From: Aldrovandia affinis
Lineage: Eukaryota > Chordata > Actinopteri > Notacanthiformes > Halosauridae
Length of the DNA stretch: 64,000 nt
Reading direction: 5' to 3'
Assembly (NCBI GenBank): GCA_029706075.1
Contig: JAINUG010000005.1
Coordinates: forward strand, 6,933,001 to 6,997,000
Below are positions 33,025 to 43,924 of the stretch, piece by piece. The position numbers and the translations under genes are program-made. Below the pieces are notes generated by a model, which did no database searches, had not been told where the DNA came from, and saw nothing but the letters and a program-made list of their open reading frames with translations. Position 1 is the stretch's first letter. Each line of letters opens with the position of its first letter.

Positions 33025-33655
33025 GATTTACATTTTTACATTGACCTTTTAAGCATTTAGCAGAAGCTCTTATCCAGAGTGACTTACAAGATGTGCATTA
33101 ATACATGGCAGGAACAATCATAGTTCGCACAAGAGATCATAAGCAGTGATACATATACAAAAAGTATTGAACAAGTAGGCAGTGATTATGACAATTGGCT
33201 AGATGTACAGAATTCAGTCGTAGTCGGAGTCTGAAAAGGTGGGTTTTGAGTCTCTTGTGGAAGATTGCAAGTGATTCTGTGGTCCTGCCCGATTGCGGAA
33301 GGTCATTACACCACTGAAGGGTCAGGACAGAGAAGAAGTGAGACCGTGAGGAGCGGCTGCCGGGTGCCCGGAGGGATGGGACAGTTCCAGTTTTCCAGAG
33401 GAGGTGGAGCAGAGGGGTCTGGCTGGGGTGTAGGGTGTGATTAGTGTCTGGAGGTAAGGGGGAGCAGTTCCTCTAGCCGCTTGAAAAGCAGGCACCAGTA
33501 ATTTGAATCTGATGCGTGCTGCGATGGGGAGCCAGTGCAGAGAGGAGAGTAGAGGGGTGACATGGGTGAACTTAGGTTGATTGAACACCAGACGTGCAGC
33601 AGCATTCTTGACTAGTTGCAGTGGCTTGATGGCACAGGCCGGTAGGCACAAACAA
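33025..33655 (-). mobile_element. L2 LINE 3' part
   Basis: The minus strand encodes ACAIKPLQLVKNAAARLVFN and LLSSLHWLPIAARIRFKLL, then ARGTAPPYLQTLITPYTP, the RT C-terminal region shared with 47213-49155. It ends in the L2 tail near 33060-33090 with AGAGTGACTTACAAG (inverse). The match to the longer copy is close over the whole length. Confidence 0.88.
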
Positions 33656-33821
33656 TAGAAGTTTGTGCAACTGGCCTATAGTCCTTGACCTCTTTGGGAC
33701 ATGTTGTTTTGGGGACTGGGGTAGTAACTACTGTTTCCACAGGGATGGTACAGTGTATGTGTCTGAAACTGAAAAGGGTATGCTGAAAAAGAGGCTTGGG
33801 TGACTTCCTCTGCGAACATCT

Positions 33822-34142
33822 TCTTTTTTTTTTTTCTCCCAATTTGGTTGCCAGTTATACCCTCTATCTCAATTCACCCTCCCCCACGAGTCCGCTGCCC
33901 ATCCTCCGGGTAACAAACCAATTTCCCGGGCAGACGGAACCTGATCACGGATGCCCTTCTGCTCCTCGATGAACTCGTGCCGGCTCAGCCTCCCCCTTCC
34001 CCTGGGGTGGACAGCTGCCCTCGAACGGGGCTAATGGCCAGGGCTCTGGCAGATGGGTTTCGAATCGCATCCCTGGTAGGCAGCCACACTCGTATCGAAC
34101 CAGCCAAGATATGGTTAGACCGCTACGCTATCCGCCACCCCT
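33822..34142 (-). mobile_element. SINE-B copy
   Basis: The tail is CCCAATTTGGTTGCCAGTTA near 33838 and the body has CCCCTGGGGTGGACAGC. The head at 34080-34140 reads, on the minus strand, GGATAGCGTAGCGGTCTAA and GGCTGGTTCGATACG. These are A- and B-box-like. Confidence 0.83.
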
Positions 34143-34159
34143 GCGAATATCTTTAAAAG

Positions 34160-34342
34160 TAATAATATAATTATAATATACGCCATTTAGCAGACGCTTT
34201 TATCCAAAGCGACTTACAGTAGTGAATGCATACATTTTCAGTATATGTATATGTGTATATGTGGCCCCAGTGGGGATTGAACCCACAACCTAAGTGTTAC
34301 CAACGCTGTGCTCTACCAACTGAGCCACAGAGAACCAAAAAG
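34160..34342 (-). mobile_element. SINE-A copy
   Basis: Minus strand from 34342: TCTGTGGCTCAGTTGGTAG, GGTTGTGGGTTCAATCCCC, CACTGGGGCCACATATAC, then the L2-type tail AAGTCGCTTTGGATAAAAGC. It is close to the copy at 23863-24013 but has extra TATATG-type repeats in the body. The head resembles a tRNA but lacks a credible acceptor stem, so it is not called a tRNA gene. Confidence 0.9.
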
Positions 34343-34799
34343 TGTTACTTTTTTTTCAAAAATCCTTATAGCAATGTTTGGATCAATTTCTTGTTTATCA
34401 GCTTTTGAGAATTTATTTGAACCACACAATGATTTTCTATAAGCTGTTATGTTTGTTATTGTGCAGGCATGCTCCAGATGCGGAGACTGCACTTTTCATC
34501 ATAGGTTTCTGAGAACACATTGATGTGATGCATTTTTTCTGTACTTGCAGTGCGTTTTCATTCGCACGTGTTTGTAAGGTGAGGTCATCACTATAACCCT
34601 GCTCCTTACTGCTGGTCTAAAATCATACCTTTCCCTACCCAAATCTTAACCTTAGTCATTAGTGGGGGGGGACTGACCCTGGAGCAGTGGCTACAAGAAA
34701 CTTCTTCCTGCACCATAAGGCCCCATCCCATCTACAGTATATGCAAATTAAATAGTCAAATGAAATGAAAATCGAGCAAATATGTATGAAAGCAAACTG
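34343..34799. other. intron 5: nothing recognised
   Basis: No supported feature; a G-run occurs near 34664. Confidence 0.4.
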
Positions 34800-34972
34800 A
34801 AAGCCGCATAAGCTGTATATTACAGTTTTATTTGTTTTATTATTCTACTATTACTGTTTTTTATTTTTATTATATTTGTACTGTATGCACTTTGGTCTAC
34901 TGAACTGTGCATGAAAGGTGCTGTATAAATAAAGTTTTTATTATTATTATTATTATTACTATTACTATGGGA
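34800..34972 (+). mobile_element. LINE 3' end with ATT tail
   Basis: GAAAGGTGCTGTATAAATAA followed by AGTTTTTATTATTATT is a characteristic LINE 3' end on the plus strand. There is no coding part. Confidence 0.55.
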
Positions 34973-35034
34973 CATCATTAAACAGTTGAAATGTTATGTT
35001 ATATATTTTCTTTGAAATTAAGAATTTTAAATTC

Positions 35035-35170
35035 TGTTTCAGATTTTTCCACATTTTATTCCAATTTAGTAGCCAGGCCCAGTTCTACAAGGGTGCAAAG
35101 GGGTGCATTGCACCCTCAGATTCATATTTTGCACCCTCAGTGCTTTTCAAAGCTTTTGAAAAGCACTAAA
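35035..35170. repeat. SINE-B tail fragment followed by palindromic sequence
   Basis: A SINE-B tail fragment (TTCCAATTTAGTAGCCAG) is joined to sequence containing two hairpins: GGGTGCATTGCACCC near 35101 and a 29-bp near-palindrome at 35139-35167 built on AGTGCTTTTCAAAGCTTTTG. The palindromic part may be the end of a DNA transposon, but no partner end is seen. Confidence 0.5.
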
Positions 35171-35292
35171 GATTTTCTGTGCATTACTCGTATGCATGCA
35201 CATCCTTCCGAGCTCATAACACACTCAACAGGCAGCATTCTTTGATCTTGCCTCACGCATTGTCACATGGCATTTGTTTGGTGTTACAGATA

Positions 35293-35370
35293 ATTTTTGG
35301 TTCTGTGTGACTCAGTAGGTAGAGCATGGCGCTGACAATGCTTAGGTTGTGGGTTTGATCCTCAGACCAG
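35293..35370 (+). mobile_element. SINE-A head fragment
   Basis: GACTCAGTAGGTAGAGCATG and GGTTGTGGGTTTGATCCTC match the SINE-A head. The body and L2-type tail are missing; unrelated sequence follows at 35370. Confidence 0.75.
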
Positions 35371-36200
35371 GATAAGGCAGGGAAGGAACGTTTATTGATC
35401 AAGCAAAATTCAAAGCCGGTGGTCAGAGTCAGATAAGGTACAAAAACGGAATCCAAAAAGAGTCAAAGGCAGTCCAAAGATCAAAACCAAATAAGCAGAT
35501 AAGCAAACAAACAAAATCGGAAGGCAAAAACTCAGAGTCAAACAGAAGGGGTGTCTCGGAAATCACAACAAACTCTGGCTTACAAATAATTGGCACAGTG
35601 AATATTGATCAACGTTCTGACATGGGACAAGTGCAAACGAGGAACTTAAATACAAACGAGGAAGATAACACAAGAGGAATAAGTTGTGACTGGGAGGGGA
35701 AAAGGGCAAGAACACAGGTGAGAACAATTAGGATCACTAATACAATAACAAGGGGAGACAAAAGACACGGACTGGGAAGCACATAGACACAATGAAAATA
35801 AACAACCTGGAAGAGCAGGTAGACACGTGCACAGTTTGGAGGGGAGGAGCGCATAGATAGAAAACGCATGCAGAAAAATGTGATAGGAGAGAATGATAGC
35901 AGTAGATAGAAATGCAAGATAATTAGTAATTAGTAAATGTTAGTAACATAATCAAAATCCCTAACGTTAGTAGATTAGTTGGTTAGTACTATTTACACCT
36001 AACTAATAAGTACAGATAGAAAGAAAGAAAGAAGGAAGTAAACAAGATAAGAAATAAAGCAGAAACCCATTTAGCCGAAATCACCCGAATAGTGCAATAA
36101 CAAAGACAAGATGCACATAGAGCCACTCTTATAAGCAAGCTCATAATGGCTTTCACATTTATGAAATTAACTTAATTAACCTGGAAACCATTCTTGCATT
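35371..36200. other. unclassified A-rich, probably repeat-derived sequence
   Basis: The stretch 35371-35900 is A-rich with many AAGCAAACAAAC-like blocks and resembles an LTR or DNA-element end in minus orientation. A short GAAA repeat lies at 36018-36036. No second copy was found in this window. Confidence 0.35.
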
Positions 36201-36215
36201 TGGAATAAACCCTCA

Positions 36216-37075
36216 GGGCCAGATTTACTAAAGGATTGCGACTGCTTTTCTAACCCAAAAGCAGTCGCTACAAAGTCACAATATCTACGTCAGATTTACT
36301 AAGCAGTCATAAGGATGTAATTTCTGGGGGTGAAGTCACTTTGCGACTTTCCTTTAGATGGATAGTTACATCTTTTCATGCATACAGTATGTATACATGG
36401 GGTGAATGCTAAAACCGGGTGGAGATTATGTTAAATAAGGTTGATTAAGTATTCCGTCTGATTTACTAAAGCATTGCGTGAGCATTTTAAGAACTTTTAA
36501 AACCAGGCAGTATTTTATGAGTGCTAATATTGCCTAGGTATTTCACATTTCCCATTTTGTATTGCACTTTATGAGATGCTAGACACTGTTCCAGTGATGC
36601 AAAACGAATAATCACAAATGTTGTTGCAAAGTATCCCACTTAAGTCCGATAATTTAAACTATATATTCTATGTAGCGTACATATTATTTACTAGAACTTG
36701 AAATAAAAATTATATGAAGGGCGCAGGATTTCTATTGACCAATTTGTCATCAGCTAGCAGTCAGTATCTGAATTTGGATAATTATCTTCTTGTGCGTATG
36801 GGATCAGGATGGTATACAATGAATTGTGAACAGCGACTTGTGGCTGGTTGCTGCGCATCCATTTATTGGTGTGATCTGGACTTGTAAGCATGCAATATTG
36901 TTTCCTATCCTTTTTATGGGTGTATCCTACTGCAAATAGTTTAATTTCTTTGATTGTGTCATTAGAACCAGTCTTAGTAAATTGGTCATTAACATGTCAC
37001 TATTTGCGACCGCGAAATAGTCGCAAGAAAATAGCGACCATCTTTGCGCTGGGACTATCTTAGTAAATCTGGCCC
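36216..37075. mobile_element. Harbinger-like non-autonomous element, copy 1, 860 bp, both ends
   Basis: Inverted ends GGGCCAGATTTACTAA and TTAGTAAATCTGGCCC, flanked on both sides by TCA (36213-36215 and 37076-37078). Internal subterminal repeats contain GATTTACTAA and GCGACT/AGTCGC units. No transposase frame is present. A 3-bp duplication with such ends fits the PIF/Harbinger group; copy 2 ends next to TAA, the usual target. Confidence 0.85.
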
Positions 37076-37078
37076 TCA

Positions 37079-37563
37079 GTCATTTGGTGGAGCTTGAGTG
37101 CTACCAAGAGCTAGCTACAACCAAATACTGTAGCTGGGTATGTCTAGCAGTTGCTAGCTAACATACTATTGGTTAAGGTAGGAAAACTTGCTACCTAATC
37201 TTATCAAACTATAATGTCAGTTATGGCTTGTAACTAGCTAGCTAAAATTGTGCTATGTATGGTTGGTCATTCATAAAATTACTAACAGAAAATGTTGTCA
37301 AATGCACTTCAAATTGCCACCATAGCTGTATACATTTGTTAGATTTGCTCCTGCATTCCTCTATTAACTAACGTTATTAATTTAATTCCATTCTCGCTTG
37401 TACCACTCGGTGGTCCCAACTCCCCACCAGTGGGCAATGGCTTGTTGAGCAGATTATAATAACAAACCTACAAATGACAAAATGTAGGTGCACATGGCTC
37501 CAACAATCTAGCTTGCTGGTTAACTGACGAACAACTATACATGTAGTGCTGACTGAACAGATA
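37079..37563. other. intron 5: nothing recognised
   Basis: No supported feature. Confidence 0.4.
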
Positions 37564-38762
37564 TACAGTACTGTGCAAAGGTCTCTGCAAAATTCTAATT
37601 AAAGCCATTTATCTGAGCAGTAAGTGTTTATGTGGTTGAAAAAACACTATATAACATTGAAGTAAACACAAAGAAACATTAATACAATGAAAAGTAACAA
37701 AAACATTTGTGTTTTTTGTGTAGCCTCCCTTAGAATGCAAGTCCAAGTAATCAAACCAAGTAGTCGAAGTCAAGTAGTCCAGTGGTAAATTCTTCCAAGC
37801 TCCTTGCAGGATTTGCCATAACTCTTCTTCAGTCATTTTCCCGAAGGTACAGCATGAAGAATCAAGATCTGTTTATATTTCTCAGCATTCATAATTCCAT
37901 CCATTTTTACCAGACCCCCTACACTGTTGGCTGAAATGCACCCCCAGACCATGACAGAGCCACCACTGTGATTCACAGAAGGCTGCAGACAGGCATCAAC
38001 GTACTTTGTACCAACACTTCTTCTGACATACTGGCGACTTTGTGAACCAAAAATGTATCATTTGGACTCATCGGTCCATAAGGCTTTCTGCCACTGGTTG
38101 TCGCTCCATGCTTTATGGGCTTTCACGTATTGCAATCTCTTCTACTTTCCTTTCTGCAAGAATAGTTTCTTAGCTGCAACATGTACTACAAGACCATTTC
38201 TTTTAAGACTTCTTCTCATGGTCGAAGCGTGTACTTTGGTGCCAGATGACTCTGCCAGATGCTGAGTAAGCACTTCACTGGATTTCCTTCTGTCATTCAA
38301 GGAAGTGACCTTTAAGTACTGTTCATTGGATGCAGACCGTTTTTGGGTCTTCCACCAAGTTTTATGTCTTCAACTTGCCCAGTTTCTCAAAACTTTTTAT
38401 GACAGCTTGAACATCACATCTTGGAAATTCGGTTAGGCGGGCTATTGCTCGCTGAGAATTGCCTTGTTGATGCAAAACTATGATTTTATGTCTGCTAAAC
38501 TAAACTAAATACATGGAATGGCTGGAGTGCCTCGAGGAGAGGTTTGGGAACCAAACCTGTGTTCTTCTAGCCATCTCACAAGATATCAATAGTGTTTTGG
38601 AGAACACAAAACATTCTTGTTACTTTTTATTGTATTCATGTTTATTTGTATTTATTCTTATGTTATATAGTGTTTTTCCAAGCAAATAAATACTTACTGC
38701 CCAGATAAATAGCTTTAAATATAATTTTCTCGGGTGGCCTAAGATGTTTGAAAAGTACTGTA
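37564..38762 (-). mobile_element. Tc1-like element (family Tc1-D), both ends, decayed transposase
   Basis: Ends are ACAGTACTGTGCAAAGGTC and, inverted, TTTGAAAAGTACTGT. The minus strand carries pieces of a Tc1 transposase: the N-terminal region at about 38100-38500, NHSGGSVMVWGCISANS near 37960, and the C-terminus EELWQILQGAWKNLPLDY at about 37780-37830. The part with the second catalytic Asp (QDNDPKH-type) is deleted between the last two, so the copy is inactive. Confidence 0.85.
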
Positions 38763-38814
38763 GTAATGTTGCAGTATACTGATTTAACTGGTAGTTCAGT
38801 ACAGGCATAATGCC

Positions 38815-39165
38815 AATATAGTGTACAGGTATAATGGTACTGTAGTGCTGAATAGGTACAATACTGTAGTGTACAGGCATACTGATGTTGCAGTGTGCAG
38901 GTACAATACTTTAGTGTACATGTGTAATGATACTGTAGTGCTGTACAGGTATAATATTGTTGTGTACAGGTATAATGATACTGGTGTGCTGTACAGGTAT
39001 AATATTGTAGTGTACAGGTATAATGATACTGTAGTGCTGTACAGATATAATATTGTAGTGTACAGGTATAATGATACTGTAGCGCTGTACAGATATAATA
39101 TTGTTGTGTACAGGTATAATGATACTTTAGTGCTATTATTCAGGTATAATATTGTTGTGTCGCCT
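38815..39165. repeat. 48-bp minisatellite
   Basis: Repeats of a 48-bp unit made of two similar halves, GTGCTGTACAGGTATAATAT and GTGTACAGGTATAATGATAC, in about six diverged copies. The long plus-strand frame rich in YRYN is a translation of this array. Confidence 0.9.
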
Positions 39166-39330
39166 CACAGCAAGAAGGTATAGGCCGGGGCCTTTCTGTA
39201 TGTGCTGTACAGGTATAATATTGTTGTGGAGAGTCTAAATTGCCAGGTATAATGATTTACTTTGGCGACCTGTCCAGGGTGTACTTACTATTATTCAGAA
39301 AATGTTGGATGGATGGATGGATGTCTTACT
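39163..39330 (+). mobile_element. SINE/repeat fragment interleaved with the minisatellite
   Basis: Pieces in correct order of a common fish interspersed repeat are seen: CGCCTCACAGCAAGAAGGT, CCGGGGCCTTTCTGT, GAGTCTAAATTGCC, GGCGACCTGTCCAGGGTGTA and (GGAT)n at 39307-39322. Between them lie segments of the 48-bp minisatellite unit (TGCTGTACAGGTATAATATT; AGGTATAATGAT). The repeat identity is from memory of the family's usual order. Confidence 0.7.
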
Positions 39331-39534
39331 TATCTCTTGACAAATATTGCTGCTACTGTTACTGCTACCACCACTTTCAATTATATTACTACAGTACTGA
39401 TTATACTTACTGGAAGTAGTAATACACTTTAAATATACCACTTTAGGCAAACAGAGTTTCTTCTGAAAGATAACTAGTTACTTTTACTTTTGTATTATTT
39501 CTTCTGTTTATTCCGGCTGTACTGCACCTTCTGG

Positions 39535-39660
39535 TTTTTTATATGCAGTAATAGCTCTAGTGTGCAGGTGCTTCTGTTTTGTAACTGCAGTAATAGCTCT
39601 GGTGTGCAGATTCTGCTGTTTGTAAATGCAGTAATACCTCTGGTGTGCAGTTTTGACTAA
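39535..39660. repeat. short tandem repeat, about 50-bp unit
   Basis: GCAGTAATAGCTCTGGTGTG-type units occur about three times. Confidence 0.75.
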
Positions 39661-40609
39661 CTCAGAAAGGCACATTTTGAGTCAACAGTCAGAATCGTAG
39701 ACAAATGAGGCTTTTGCAGTTCTGCAGCATTCCCAGGAGCAAGCATGCTCCTGATGCCTCAACAGAACATTCCCTAGTAATACAAGTCTATGCTGTGCTA
39801 CCAAAAGCCAGTTACACCATGGCTGTTTGATGATGAATCTCTCCTGACAGTAATGCATGGCATTTAAATTGACTGCCTCTGGACTAGTCAAATCTCAGAC
39901 CCAAACCAGGCTGGGGGGAAGGGGGTGTGGATTTCAGGCTGAAATAATCTTGTTTGCTTGGTTGCTGAATCTTAGGATCACATTCATAAAAAAATGGAGC
40001 AGGAGAGAGAGAGAAAGACATTCCATCTGGTTTCAGCAAGCCCCGTCTCTCAGTGACATCTGTGATTGTCCCTTGTGCTGGCAGCTCAAAACACAAACAA
40101 ACTCCTGAACTACAAGGCTTACTCAGGGACCCATGAAAGAGTATCGCAAGGTGTCATATCCAATGCGGGATTGCTTTTTAATCCCAGGCACACTCACTTG
40201 TCAATAAAAACCCAGTACAACCACCAGCTTGCTTCTTTTTTTCACCAGGATTCTTGCTGAGTTTAACTTTCAAAGTGAATGTACTGGTGCCAGGGAAGGG
40301 TTGTTTTCTCCTCTCCCTTCTCCCAAGGCAGCTCAGGTCAAGAGAAAGATGTGAGGCAAAAGGCCAGTGTGATCCCCCACCAGCGCCTGCTCTGAAACAG
40401 ACAGGGTGACCCGATGGGCCTGCATCCTCCCACACACCCAGCTGCTCCTTGTGGTTACAACCCTCCAAAAAACAGAATGTCTCCGTTTCTGTCTCCGTCC
40501 CTCTGGTCTGTTACAACATAGTTCTCAACCAGTGGTGACAGGCAGGATACAGTTGTTAAAGGAGAGAAAGAAATGTGTTTTTAAGGGCAGCGCACTGCTA
40601 ACCAAAAAA
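39661..40609. other. intron 5: unique-looking sequence, no gene
   Basis: Balanced base composition and no similarity to the window's repeats. Frames of 60-96 residues on both strands lack recognisable domains and splice partners. Confidence 0.4.
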
Positions 40610-41129
40610 CAGTAAGATCTGCCAAATTAAAGAAAACACTTGAGTAACTGAAGGGTTCTGGTGGCTCTGTTATGGTGTGGGGTGTATTTTTGTATTTTAG
40701 GTCCACTCAACCCTTTAGAGGTAAATGTCAATAAATACAAAGCCATTTTGAATGATCACTTTCATCCTATGGTGAAGCATTTCTCTCCTGATGATATTGG
40801 TCTCTTCCAGGATGATAATGCTCCCATCCACAAGTCACAAGTGGTCACTGAATGGTCTGATGAGCATGAAAACAATGTAAATCATATGCCATGGCCGTCT
40901 CAGTCACCAGCTCTCAACCCAATCAAACACTTATGGGAGATTCTGGAGAGGGGCCTGCTGAGACAGCATTTTCCACCACCATCTACAATACACCAAATAA
41001 TGGGGTTTCCTGTTGAAGAATGGTCCAATAGAGCATCCCTCCAATAGAGTTCCAGACACTTGTTGAATCTGTGCCAGGATGCATTGAAGCTGTTCTAGTG
41101 TGTCCTTTATTTTGGCAGTTACCTGTAAT
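40610..41129 (+). mobile_element. Tc1-A derivative, both ends, internally deleted
   Basis: The left end (TGCCAAATTAAAGAAAAC) is followed at once by GAAGGGTTCTGGTGGC. The right end is CCTTTATTTTGGCAGTTACC. The remaining transposase part includes LFQDDNAPIHKSQVVTEW (second catalytic Asp) and NPIKHLWEILE (final Glu). The deletion junction is the same as in the copies at 5979, 16568 and 25176. Confidence 0.9.
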
Positions 41130-42728
41130 ATAGGGATGCATTGAATAGCATTACTGTACCTAATCTGTGACCTTTCCATTAGTAACAGTTGTATTTGATC
41201 GTGTTATTTTAATCTTTCTTCTGAGAAAATCATGCAGAGAAGTTGCATGTTTGTTTTCTTGGATATGTACTTGGTATGTCCAACAAAACACTCTCTCTAG
41301 GGTGCATTTTACAATATTTCAAGGACTTCTTCCTGACAACTTGTGAACTTTATTTCTACCAGTGATAATTGTGAGGTAAACCACTGATTAGGACTTAAGC
41401 CTGTAATACACCTAATACTAAAAGATCTGTCAGATACGTAGTAAATAAAGGGGAATTTGAGTTAAGCAGAGTTTAAATGTTGAAAGCAGGTCCTCTGCAG
41501 TGCCCAGGGTTCAGGTACAAAAGACAATGCACCCCTCATTAGGGGGACCCTTCCTTTCCGTTTGATGGTGTCATGTAGCTGAGGAGCGTGAAAGCACAGT
41601 GACACGCTGCAGGCCTGTCCAGCTCTCAGCCGATAATTCATCATGACAAATGTGCTCCGATGAGCCACTCCCGCAACGCTAATGGGGAGTGGAGAGAACA
41701 CTCTTCATTTGAATAAGGGCTCAAATTAATCCACTGGCTCTGACTCTGTGGGTAATTGGACTGGGTCCCTGCTTTTAGCTCCTGATACAGTTTGTGTGTT
41801 CTACTTGGAAAGATGATATTTTTTCTGTGCTCTCACGATAGAACATAAAACAATGTAGAATGCTAAAACAATGCAACTTTAACGGAAGTGGAGTTCTGCC
41901 CCACAGAAAAGCAATTACTCTGTTGTTATTTGTTACATGAGCAGAGTTTTCATAGTTCTGTGACATGTACGTAGCAGAACTGGGTCAAATACACAAGCCC
42001 TGTATTTAAATATTTGTATTTGAAAATGCTATTTTTTATGTACTTTAGGTATTTACATATATACACTGGCAATGAGAAATCAAATCAAAATAAAGCAAAA
42101 GTATATTATATATAGATATATCAATTTAAAGTATTTTAAAATACTTACTAAAATGATACCAGAATTTTCTAAATACTTTTTACTTACTATTTTAAATACC
42201 TAATACTATGGCCAAGAATAGTAGCAACATAAAGATTCAAAATTAGTTCAGAATCAATGGTAGCTACTGCATAGAGAAAAAAAACCCATATATATATCAA
42301 ATAGTTTATACAGTGTTTGGGCATTAGTGATTTCTTGCATCTCTAAATCAAACAACACAGGATCCACTGATCTGTCATTACCAAAATGTCTTGTTTGCAG
42401 GTAAAAATGAAATCGATTAAATAAACTGCATGACTTGTAGCAATTAAATCCATTTAGATAGATAGAGAACATTTAGATAGATAACATTACATTTGTAATG
42501 AACAAAAACAGTGGAGTTTACCTGGCTATGGCAAGGTGTATGAACAAAAAGGTTTTATATAAAGTTACCAACTGGTTTCACTGACATGAAGTGACTATTA
42601 TGCTCGTTTCTTTTTTAAATCAAAATAACGTTACGCAACTCATTCGGAACAGATTTACAAAGTGTCATTTTCTGGCAATAATAAAAAAAATGTTACTGTA
42701 CAAATGAAATATTACCTATAATTAACAT
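41130..42728. other. intron 5: no gene recognised
   Basis: Unique-looking, with an AT-rich half (41980-42720). No coding motif. The part at 41470-41720 is GC-richer but has no identifiable function. Confidence 0.4.
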
Positions 42729-43290
42729 ACAGTACCAGTCAAAAGTTTGAGTACACCTTCCATCTGGACTACGGTTAAGCGGGCACTCCTTCATTCTTGA
42801 GCAAGATAACGACCCGAAACACACCTTGAAGTTGTGCAAGAACTATCTGGTGAAGGGGGAACGTGAAGGACAACTCAACCTAAGGACCTGGCCTGCCCAG
42901 TGTCCAGACTTCAATCCCATAGAACTTGTATGGGATGAACTGGACAGAACAGTCAAAGCAAAGCAACCCACAAGTGCCTCTGGGAATTGCTGCAGGAGAG
43001 CTGGGAAAACATATCGGGTGATTTCATGCTGAAACGTATTAACCAAATTGCCCGTGTTTGTGAGGCTGTTATCACAGCAAAGGGTGGCTATTTTGAGGAA
43101 TCCAGGATTCAATTTTCAATTACATTTTATTGAACATTGCTTTGATCTTCCTTTTGTTTATCGTTACATGTGTTTTTTGTAATTTTCAAGTACTTAAAGA
43201 AACTTATATGGTGTAAAACATTGTCAATTATGAGATAAACCTAGTTTCCAGCAGGTGTACTCAAACTTTTGACTGGTACTGTATACAGTA
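42729..43290 (+). mobile_element. Tc1-like element (family Tc1-C), both ends, internally deleted
   Basis: Ends are ACAGTACCAGTCAAAAGTTT and, inverted, AACTTTTGACTGGTACTGT. The remaining transposase part begins near the second catalytic Asp (ILEQDNDPKHT-like) and includes NLRTWPAQCPDFNPIELVWD with the final catalytic Glu. The first two-thirds of the gene are deleted. Its ends resemble those of Tc1-B (CCAGTCAAAAGTTT), so the two families are related. Confidence 0.88.
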
Positions 43291-43924
43291 TAAATTGTTG
43301 GCACCTATTTAAGGTGTATTATGTTTTTCAAAATGTTATTTTGATTATTATTTTTTTAGTACATTACCAGGACTCATTGAATATAATTTTGAAGTAGCAG
43401 AAATCTACTTTCCTAATGCTGTATTATGGTATGGAGATGTGAACATTTGGTTTGATTGAATTGCATTTGTATTTATTTAGTTGAATTTCATTAGATTGAA
43501 TCCTGGCCTTTGTTTTTGAAGTGTCTAAAGCTTTAGTTAGGGTTGAATTTGTCCTTAAACAGGCTATATTCATTAGATTAGTTTGGTTTGTTTGTAGTTA
43601 ATTTGTTCGTAAACAGGCTAAATTCATTACATTTTATTTCTGCCAATAAGTGTATTAATGTATGAGCCTTGATTTATTGATATTGATATTGATATGACCT
43701 ATTTTTTAAATACTTGAAAGTAATTGAAATATTTTAAAATATATTTAAAATATGTTAAATTTGTTTCTCATAACAGCTAACTGAGTTAACTGGATAACTT
43801 TACATAAGTCTGGCTTTTCCGTTCCTTGAAGCAAAAAGTGTAGGCAGTAAAGTTACCATGGCAAAACATCTTCAATCTTAAACCTGCTCCATCGCAGGCT
43901 AACTTTAAGTTAGCCAAATCTGTG
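43291..43924. other. intron 5: AT-rich with local direct repeats
   Basis: Repeats around AAACAGGCTA and TCATTAGATT occur at 43490-43640, and similar TTGAATTGCATTT units recur near 53190. No gene. Confidence 0.5.

Noticed and set aside
38821-39183. Plus-strand 120-residue frame with YRYN repeats; array also looks CRISPR-like at first glance
   Set aside because: The repeats are head-to-tail 48-bp minisatellite units without unique spacers, in a vertebrate intron; not a gene and not CRISPR.
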